Below, in pieces: positions 13,564-18,771 of a DNA stretch of 18,771 nucleotides (positions are counted from its first letter, which is position 1; each line of letters opens with the position of its first letter). The translations under genes were made by a program, and so were the position numbers. The notes under the pieces are model-generated. The model worked only from the letters and a program-made list of their open reading frames with translations. It did no database searches and had not been told where the DNA came from. Source of the DNA: Candidatus Woesearchaeota archaeon (lineage in GTDB: Archaea; Nanoarchaeota; Nanoarchaeia; Woesearchaeales; GW2011-AR4); NCBI GenBank assembly GCA_023259315.1, contig JAHFQL010000013.1:1-18771 (forward strand), in the 5' to 3' direction.

Positions 13564-15291
13564 TCAAACTTTCAATTCTTTTTCCATGCTATTGTTCAAA
13601 TCATTAAGCAATTTTTCATAATCCTTGATGAATTTGACTTCGCTTAGTCTATCTTTTGATTTTGTCGTTATTATCTGCTGTAATCGCATGCCTGAGTCCA
13701 GGGCAGAATTTGCAAGCTTTGAAAAATGAAGTATTGATTTCATCATTAGATATGTTTTCCTGAGCTCTGAAAATGTATCAATTTCATGGAATGCATTTTG
13801 CTGCAATATAACCTCCCTAATGAGTCTTGAAGTAAGCAAAGTAAGCTGCTGCTTTTCAGGCAAAGCGTCTGAGCCAACTAATTGCACAATTTCCAGTAAT
13901 TTTTCTTCTTCTTGCAATGTGCTCATCATCTCACCAACTAATAAAGCCCAATCTGGCGCAACGTTCTTTGCGAACCAAGGCTCAAGAGTTCCAAGATATA
14001 ACGAATAAGAAGTAAGCCAGTTAATTGATGGGAAGTGTCTTCTTTGCGCTAATTTTGCATCCAATGCCCAGAAAACTTTTGTAACCCTTAAAGTGCTTTG
14101 TGTTACAGGCTCTGAAAAATCTCCCCCGGGAGGAGATACTGCGCCAATAACTGATATACTGCCTTCTTTCTTTGTTCCCAATGGGATTACCCTTCCAGCC
14201 CTTTCGTAAAATTGCGCCAATCTTGTTGAAAGATAAGCAGGGTAACCTTCTTCACCTGGCATCTCTTCCAGTCTGGAAGAAATTTCCCTCATTGCTTCTG
14301 CCCATCTTGATGTTGAGTCAGCCATTAAGGCAACTGAATAACCCATATCCCTATAATATTCTGCAATTGTGATGCCTGTATAAATGCTGGCTTCTCTTGC
14401 CGCAACCGGCATGTTTGAAGTGTTTGCAATCAGCACAGTCCTGTTCATTAATGGCCTGTTTGTTCTTGGATCTGTTAATGCTGGAAACTCTGTAAGAACT
14501 TCTGTCATTTCATTTCCCCTTTCCCCGCAGCCAACATAAACAATTATATCAGCATCAGACCATTTTGCTAACTGCTGCTGTGAAACAGTTTTTCCAGCTC
14601 CAAACGGCCCAGGGATTGCAGCAACTCCCCCTTTTGCTAAAGGAAACAATGCGTCAAAAATTCTCTGGCCCGTTATCAATGGAGATTCCGGCTTTAATTT
14701 TGAGGAAACTGGTCTTGCGACTCTCACAGGCCAATTGTGCTTCAGCCTTAATTCAAACCCATTGTCCAATTTTCCGACAACATCATTGACTGTGAATTTT
14801 CCTGACTTTATTTCTGTTATTTTTCCTTTTTGGTTTGGTGGAATCAAGATTTTATGCATAATTCCGGGATTTTCCTCGACTTCTCCAATTGCGCTTCCGC
14901 TTGAAACTGACTCTCCATTTTTGACAGTTGTCTTGAAGTCCCATTTCTTATCTTGATCCAGACCAGGCGCATCCACTCCCCGCTTTATGAAATCTCCCAT
15001 TTGCTTGATAAGAACCGGCAATGGTCTTTGTATTCCGTCGTAAATTGAGCCAAGCATTCCTGGGCCAAGCTCGACTTTTAGTGGTTCGCCTGTATTTACA
15101 ACTGGCTCGCCCGGCTTGATGCCCGAAGTGTCCTCATAAACCTGTATTATTGTTTTATCTCCTTCAATCTGTATGACTTCTCCCATTAATTTCTCATTTC
15201 CAACCCTGCAGACATCATACATCCTCGGCTTTATGCCTTTGGCTACAACAACAGGACCTGCAATCCTGTATAAAACTCCTTTGTCAGTCAT
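13564..15291 (-). CDS. atpA: A-type ATP synthase catalytic subunit A
   Basis: This 575-aa subunit A is the site of ATP synthesis or hydrolysis in the head. The P-loop is GPFGAGKT (about 228-235). The A-specific non-homologous insert lies between the barrel and the P-loop (roughly 110-190). [49 protein letters not shown] and [14 protein letters not shown] follow in the usual order. Length fits the family and no intein is present, although archaeal atpA is a known intein site. The ATG at 15291 is preferred over a GTG at 15297 because it overlaps the atpF stop as ATGA, a standard coupling junction. The HEPN gene follows after 2 nt. Confidence 0.97.
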   Translation of the reverse strand: MTDKGVLYRIAGPVVVAKGIKPRMYDVCRVGNEKLMGEVIQIEGDKTIIQVYEDTSGIKPGEPVVNTGEPLKVELGPGMLGSIYDGIQRPLPVLIKQMGDFIKRGVDAPGLDQDKKWDFKTTVKNGESVSSGSAIGEVEENPGIMHKILIPPNQKGKITEIKSGKFTVNDVVGKLDNGFELRLKHNWPVRVARPVSSKLKPESPLITGQRIFDALFPLAKGGVAAIPGPFGAGKTVSQQQLAKWSDADIIVYVGCGERGNEMTEVLTEFPALTDPRTNRPLMNRTVLIANTSNMPVAAREASIYTGITIAEYYRDMGYSVALMADSTSRWAEAMREISSRLEEMPGEEGYPAYLSTRLAQFYERAGRVIPLGTKKEGSISVIGAVSPPGGDFSEPVTQSTLRVTKVFWALDAKLAQRRHFPSINWLTSYSLYLGTLEPWFAKNVAPDWALLVGEMMSTLQEEEKLLEIVQLVGSDALPEKQQLTLLTSRLIREVILQQNAFHEIDTFSELRKTYLMMKSILHFSKLANSALDSGMRLQQIITTKSKDRLSEVKFIKDYEKLLNDLNNSMEKELKV

Positions 15292-15587
15292 TTCCACAAA
15301 TCAACTCCAACTGATTTTTTTATTAATCTTCTCAAGCTGTCCTGCTCAACTTTTGTTGAAACAGGAATGAAAACTGGTTCAACAGATGATTCTATATCAA
15401 TTTTTTGATGAATATCCAAAGAGTCCATTATTTCTTCATCAACAACCACAATTCCAAATTCCTTTTTATTCTTCAAATTTTTTAGTTCGTTGTAAGGGTT
15501 TGTCCCTAGTTCTATTGTATCCCTTATGCCAGCCAGTTGGAACCCTAAAATAAATTCGCTTTGACCAAAAGCCGCTATCCTCACCAT
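15288..15587 (-). CDS. atpF: A-type ATP synthase subunit F (central stalk)
   Basis: This 99-aa subunit F binds subunit D in the rotor shaft. It shows the Rossmann-like pattern of the family: the opening strand [21 protein letters not shown], the middle [15 protein letters not shown] (43-57) and [10 protein letters not shown] (69-78), with a C-terminal helix ([16 protein letters not shown]). Length is normal. It starts 22 nt after the atpC stop, and its own stop overlaps the atpA start by 4 nt. Confidence 0.93.
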   Translation of the reverse strand: MVRIAAFGQSEFILGFQLAGIRDTIELGTNPYNELKNLKNKKEFGIVVVDEEIMDSLDIHQKIDIESSVEPVFIPVSTKVEQDSLRRLIKKSVGVDLWK

Positions 15588-15609
15588 TTTATTTTAATTA
15601 TTTTCATTT

Positions 15610-16686
15610 TTATTCAAATATCAACTGGCTTTCTATAAAATCATTCTTCATGTCCAATTGCTTTCCTTTTATCAGAATTTTCAAATTTCTTACTTCAATG
15701 TCTTTTGCAAACATGAAACCAAGTATCACATCAATTGACAGCGGATGCTGGTGCATGAATAAAATTGACTGCTTAAGCAGGTATTTGTAAAGCTCGGTTT
15801 CAAGAGTTATCAATGAACTGCTTTTCTTGAACTCTTCAATGCCTTTAGATACCAATTCCCAGTATTCTGTTTTCTCAAGCGCCTTTGAAAGCTGCTCCAG
15901 GTCCTCGACATCAACCAATGCAAGCATCTTTGCATCCTTTGCCTTGTCGCCTGTGGGAATTATAAAATTCTTTACCAGTTCCCTGCTGAATTTCGCTCTT
16001 TTTAGCCTTAAAAGCGTCAATGTGTTTAATATTTCAACCTCCTTCAGCAAAAAATTCCTGAAAAGATTGCCTTCTTTTGGCAAAACATTTGAAAATTTTA
16101 TCAAACGCGTATAGTAATATTGATCCAATGCACTCTCAATGATTGAAAGGTTTTTCTTCTCATTAAATTCCTTTATCACATTCTTGAACGAGGAAAAGTC
16201 AATCACTTTACTGTCTTTAATTATCTCTTCAGCAGAATCTTTTTTTAAAAGTGAAAGCAAGAAATCATAGCTTAAAGTTCCAGCTCCGGTTATAGATTTC
16301 ATAATAGATTTCTCATCTGAGTTCGTGAATTTTCCCCTCAATATGGTTTTCAAATCCTCTATGTCCTTCCTTTTTGCATATTCCCTGATTAGTAGACCAA
16401 TCTCATAGGAAGAAATCCTCATTAATTTCTTGAAGGATTCCGCAAGGTTTCTGTTCAATGCAAGTTCAATCAAATCAGCGCCCGAGTATTGGCTGGCTAA
16501 TTCATTTATCTCTTTTTTATAGTTTGATTCCTGCATGAACCTTGCAATCTCGCTGAAGCCCATCTTAAGCATTTTGTGGTAATCTTCTTTCCTGAAAAGC
16601 AAAGACCTCATGACAACGGTCCTTACGTAAGTATAGGGATACGGCTTGAGGCTTATTTTTTTAGTTTCTTGTTTTAATTTAAGCAT
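15610..16686 (-). CDS. atpC: A-type ATP synthase subunit C (rotor-stalk adaptor)
   Basis: This 358-aa subunit C, the V-type subunit d homologue, is the cap that seats the D/F shaft on the c-ring. It is helical throughout with the family opening YPYTYVRTVVMRSLLF and repeated YEIGLLIREYAKRKDIEDLKTILRGK-like helices. The C-terminal segment, YLLKQSILFMHQHPLSIDVILGFMFAKDIEVRNLKILIKGK, is characteristic (the block around PLSIDVILGFMFAKDIEVRN). The ATG at 16686 (2 nt after the atpE stop, again TGAAAATG) is better than the TTG at 16692. Confidence 0.93.
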   Translation of the reverse strand: MLKLKQETKKISLKPYPYTYVRTVVMRSLLFRKEDYHKMLKMGFSEIARFMQESNYKKEINELASQYSGADLIELALNRNLAESFKKLMRISSYEIGLLIREYAKRKDIEDLKTILRGKFTNSDEKSIMKSITGAGTLSYDFLLSLLKKDSAEEIIKDSKVIDFSSFKNVIKEFNEKKNLSIIESALDQYYYTRLIKFSNVLPKEGNLFRNFLLKEVEILNTLTLLRLKRAKFSRELVKNFIIPTGDKAKDAKMLALVDVEDLEQLSKALEKTEYWELVSKGIEEFKKSSSLITLETELYKYLLKQSILFMHQHPLSIDVILGFMFAKDIEVRNLKILIKGKQLDMKNDFIESQLIFE

Positions 16687-16688
16687 TT

Positions 16689-17234
16689 TCAACCAAACAA
16701 TATCTTGTTTATACTCTGCATCTCTGCTTCCTTTATATTTTCAAGCAGCGTCTCAAAGCTGTAATCAACCCTTATTGTCTTTTCTTTGTTTTCAGCAAGT
16801 ACACCGCCTATAATGTTTATGGGCTCTGGATTAATACCTTTAAGGAATCTTGCATCTTTCTTGTTGCAGTACACATATTCAATATCCAATTCTTTTTTCG
16901 TCTTTTCAAGCAACGCTTTAATCAAATATTCTCTTTTTTTTTCGTCCAAATTTTCCAGTTTTCTTTTTATCTCAGTAAAAACGCCGTCAATGACATGCTT
17001 TTTTGCCTCGAGAACCATTTTCTTGCTCTCCAGTTCTGCAGATGCCAAAGCCTGCTTTTTCATTACGTCAATAATTTTTTTTGTCTCTGCCTCGCTTTTT
17101 ACTTTCATCTCTTCAATCTTTTTCTCTGTTTCTCGGGTTAATTTATTAGCCTCTCTTCTAGCTTCTGCTATAGCAGCAGTCTCCTGCTCCTTAGCCTGCC
17201 TAAGTATTTCTTCCTTTACCGATTCCAGTCCCAT
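16689..17234 (-). CDS. atpE: A-type ATP synthase subunit E (peripheral stalk)
   Basis: This 181-aa subunit E forms, with subunit H, the outer stalks that hold the head still. The first 85 or so residues are a charged Ala/Glu/Lys-rich helix (for example ARREANKLTRETEKKIEEMK) suited to a coiled coil with H. The C-terminal globular part has GGVLAENKEKTIRVDYSFETLLE (143-165), the family's head-binding block. Subunit H is not seen; it may lie upstream of the window or elsewhere. The gene starts 9 nt after the atpK stop. Confidence 0.93.
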   Translation of the reverse strand: MGLESVKEEILRQAKEQETAAIAEARREANKLTRETEKKIEEMKVKSEAETKKIIDVMKKQALASAELESKKMVLEAKKHVIDGVFTEIKRKLENLDEKKREYLIKALLEKTKKELDIEYVYCNKKDARFLKGINPEPINIIGGVLAENKEKTIRVDYSFETLLENIKEAEMQSINKILFG

Positions 17235-17243
17235 TTTATGGAT

Positions 17244-17471
17244 TTATTTTGCTAAGTTTAATATCAAAATTGCAACTACCAATCCAAAGATGACTATGGT
17301 CTCTGGAATTACTGTAAGCACAAGGCCCTTTCCGAACAACTCTTCTTTTTCAGCCATTGCGCCCACTGCTGCTGTACCTATATCTTTTTCTGCAATAGCT
17401 GCTGCAATTGCGCTTAAGCCAATCGCCAAGCCAGACGCCATTGCTATCAACCCAGTCGATATGTCTGCCAT
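17244..17471 (-). CDS. atpK: A-type ATP synthase subunit K (rotor c-ring proteolipid)
   Basis: This 75-aa proteolipid with a single helical hairpin makes up the ion-carrying rotor ring. Helix 1 is about 8-27, rich in Gly and Ala. A polar loop (EKDIG...AEKEELFGKG) precedes helix 2 (50-72). The ion-binding carboxylate is E57 in VIPETIVIFG. The Gln and other polar neighbours typical of sodium-type rings are not evident, so proton coupling is a cautious inference. One carboxylate per hairpin is the ancestral short form. It has the clearest Shine-Dalgarno in the operon, in line with the many copies needed per enzyme. Confidence 0.95.
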   Translation of the reverse strand: MADISTGLIAMASGLAIGLSAIAAAIAEKDIGTAAVGAMAEKEELFGKGLVLTVIPETIVIFGLVVAILILNLAK

Positions 17472-17476
17472 TTTTT

Positions 17477-17482
17477 ACCTCC
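17477..17482 (-). promoter_or_regulatory. strong Shine-Dalgarno of atpK
   Basis: On the minus strand this reads GGAGGT, 5 nt before the atpK ATG. Other atp junctions rely on overlaps or have weak sites, so this one should raise synthesis of the c-ring subunit. Confidence 0.7.
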
Positions 17483-17512
17483 GAATGTTTTATTTTGAAT
17501 GAATTTATTAGA

Positions 17513-18771
17513 TTACTCGTCTTTTGCCCCAAATGGCTGATATTTTTTAGCGCCGCCTTGGAAAAACTTTGAAAAAAACTCGACATAGTGAAGCCTTAAT
17601 GAATGCAAAAAGCTGCCAAGCAAGCCAAGCATAATGTTGATTATATGACCAATAACTAAAATTAAAATTCCTATTAAAATGAAAATACCGCCTTGATGAA
17701 AAAATTCTTTTGCTGAGTCGTTAATTATTACAGCCAAAACAACAGATGACAAACCTATTGCCATGAGCCTTATGTAGGATAGGATATTTGTAAATATTTT
17801 TGGTATTTCTATTGGCGCTATTAAACCTTCCCCCTTAATTAACATCAAAATAGATGCACCTAAAAACGCTGCACCTACAAAAGGGGATATTGAAATTTTT
17901 TTAAGATAGGAAAGCACAATCATTGCAAAACCAATTTCCAATACAATCCAACTTGCTTTCGCATAAACCGCATGAATAAATCCGTGTGACTTTAGTTCAT
18001 TAATAAATCCAATTATCAGGCCAATATTAACATGTACAACTCCAATTCCAACTGCTATAAACATTAAAGTAAACATATCATGCTCTCTGCTTATAATTGG
18101 ACGTATAAATTCAAATCCAAAGAATTCCCCAAATAAAAATCCAAACAAAATTGAAACAAACGATGAAAGCATCAAGACGTTAAAAAAGTTTTTTGCTTTT
18201 GGCATTTTCTTCTTCAAGAGCCAAAATAAAATTAAGCTTGCCAGACCGTAGCCAACATCTCCGAGCATGATGCCGAAGAAAATAGGGAATGTCAAAAAGA
18301 CAAAAAAAGTCGGGTCGATTTCGCTATAGGAAGGCATGCTGTATAAGCCAAGGAAAAACTCAAACGGCTTAATGGGTGTAGGATTCTTAAGCTTGACCGG
18401 CACTTTGTCTTTTTTCTTTGCAAGCTCAAAGTGTATGAATATTTTGCCGCTGCCTGCTTTGTTTATCCGGTCTATTGACTTTTGCAGGCTTTCATGCGGA
18501 ATCCAGCCTTTGACCAGGAAACTGCTCGGGGTTGATGCAAATCTCAATGGTACCTCTGCTTTCTCTAGCGATATGCTCAAAAAATTTTCCGCCGATATAA
18601 GAAATGGTTTGTAATCCTGGCCCAATTTTTCAATCTTTTTCTTGATCTCTTCTTTATTATTAACCAAATTTAGATATTCTTTCACCAATTTCTTCAAATT
18701 GTTTGATGCCATTCCTTTCAAATTGCTTATGTTTAAAAAGTTTACAGGAAAGAAGCCGCTTTTTTGCAGTA
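17513..18771 (-). CDS. atpI: A-type ATP synthase subunit I (membrane a-subunit), 5' end cut off
   Basis: At least 419 codons are visible. The frame stays open to the window edge (residues such as FFPVNFLNISN precede the internal Met), so the N-terminal part is missing. This is the stator subunit that forms the ion half-channels. The visible part has the soluble linker with FLVKGWIPHESL, then the membrane domain. That begins FFVFLTFPIFFGIMLGDVGYGLASL and contains FLFGEFFGF and the key Arg in ILSYIRLMAIGLSSVVLA. It ends with GLLGSFLHSLRLHYVEFFSKFF and QPFGAKDE, a normal family C-terminus. The membrane domain has about seven to eight helices. atpK follows after 41 nt. Confidence 0.93.
   Translation of the reverse strand, partial: LQKSGFFPVNFLNISNLKGMASNNLKKLVKEYLNLVNNKEEIKKKIEKLGQDYKPFLISAENFLSISLEKAEVPLRFASTPSSFLVKGWIPHESLQKSIDRINKAGSGKIFIHFELAKKKDKVPVKLKNPTPIKPFEFFLGLYSMPSYSEIDPTFFVFLTFPIFFGIMLGDVGYGLASLILFWLLKKKMPKAKNFFNVLMLSSFVSILFGFLFGEFFGFEFIRPIISREHDMFTLMFIAVGIGVVHVNIGLIIGFINELKSHGFIHAVYAKASWIVLEIGFAMIVLSYLKKISISPFVGAAFLGASILMLIKGEGLIAPIEIPKIFTNILSYIRLMAIGLSSVVLAVIINDSAKEFFHQGGIFILIGILILVIGHIINIMLGLLGSFLHSLRLHYVEFFSKFFQGGAKKYQPFGAKDE

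Noticed and set aside
16786..17502. 238-aa plus-strand ORF opposite atpE and atpK
   Set aside because: Its Ser/Phe-rich, low-complexity translation is the usual antisense image of Lys/Glu-rich and Ala-rich genes.
1..18771. CRISPR array, tRNA, rRNA or complete insertion sequence
   Set aside because: I saw no regularly spaced repeats, no T-arm plus acceptor pattern, no rRNA blocks and no transposase gene.

Overview
The window is archaeal. It carries an almost complete A-type (archaeal/vacuolar-like) ATP synthase operon. Most genes have A/T-rich TATA-like boxes about 22-30 nt before the start codon, and many transcripts look leaderless. It also holds a DUF5679 zinc mini-protein and a DedA protein. 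The DNA is AT-rich, the genes are compact and small proteins are numerous. This would fit a DPANN-type archaeon such as the Woesearchaeota/Pacearchaeota, but the lineage is inference: no rRNA or other decisive marker is present.

Left part (1-6148), mixed short transcription units. There is a HAD phosphatase (156-821). A long ketol-acid reductoisomerase homologue that reads like the plant/chloroplast (class II) enzyme (906-2369) is followed 17 nt later by a MEKHLA/PAS-like protein (2387-2887). Next come a 49-aa DUF5679 zinc mini-protein behind a long structured leader (3055-3204), a promoter-equipped and probably non-coding structured segment (about 3270-3475), and a DedA membrane protein (3525-4136). 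A minus-strand pair of small genes converges on DedA (4129-4504). A short basic protein (4564-4797) is divergent from a membrane-anchored SGNH hydrolase (4910-6148).

Middle part (6182-10033), accessory in character. It contains a degenerate LAGLIDADG-like domain fused to two AraC-type helix-turn-helix units. A Fic AMPylase follows, flanked by two copies of a 42-nt imperfect repeat (32/42 identical, exactly 1059 bp apart). A 50-aa AbrB-like protein then sits just ahead of a PIF1-family helicase. A possible degenerate coding remnant lies between the helicase and the ATPase operon.

Right part (10257-18771, minus strand), the A-ATPase operon. Transcription order is atpI (cut by the window edge), K, E, C, F, A, then HEPN, class I glutamine amidotransferase, B, D and a 40-aa single-helix membrane protein. 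Many junctions are tight or overlapping (ATGA between F and A, TAATG between D and the 40-aa gene, 2-9 nt elsewhere). Wider gaps are K/I (41 nt), C/F (22 nt) and B/D (141 nt, with a candidate internal promoter). The HEPN and amidotransferase genes separate the two headpiece subunits A and B, which are normally adjacent, and their DNA looks more AT-rich. The clearest Shine-Dalgarno of the operon (GGAGGT) sits before atpK, the gene for the multi-copy rotor ring.

The most promising leads are the LAGLIDADG-2xAraC fusion, the HEPN/amidotransferase cassette inside the ATPase operon, the plant-like KARI with its MEKHLA partner, the repeat-flanked fic gene, the possible ncRNA at about 3270-3475, and the 40-aa membrane protein coupled to atpD.
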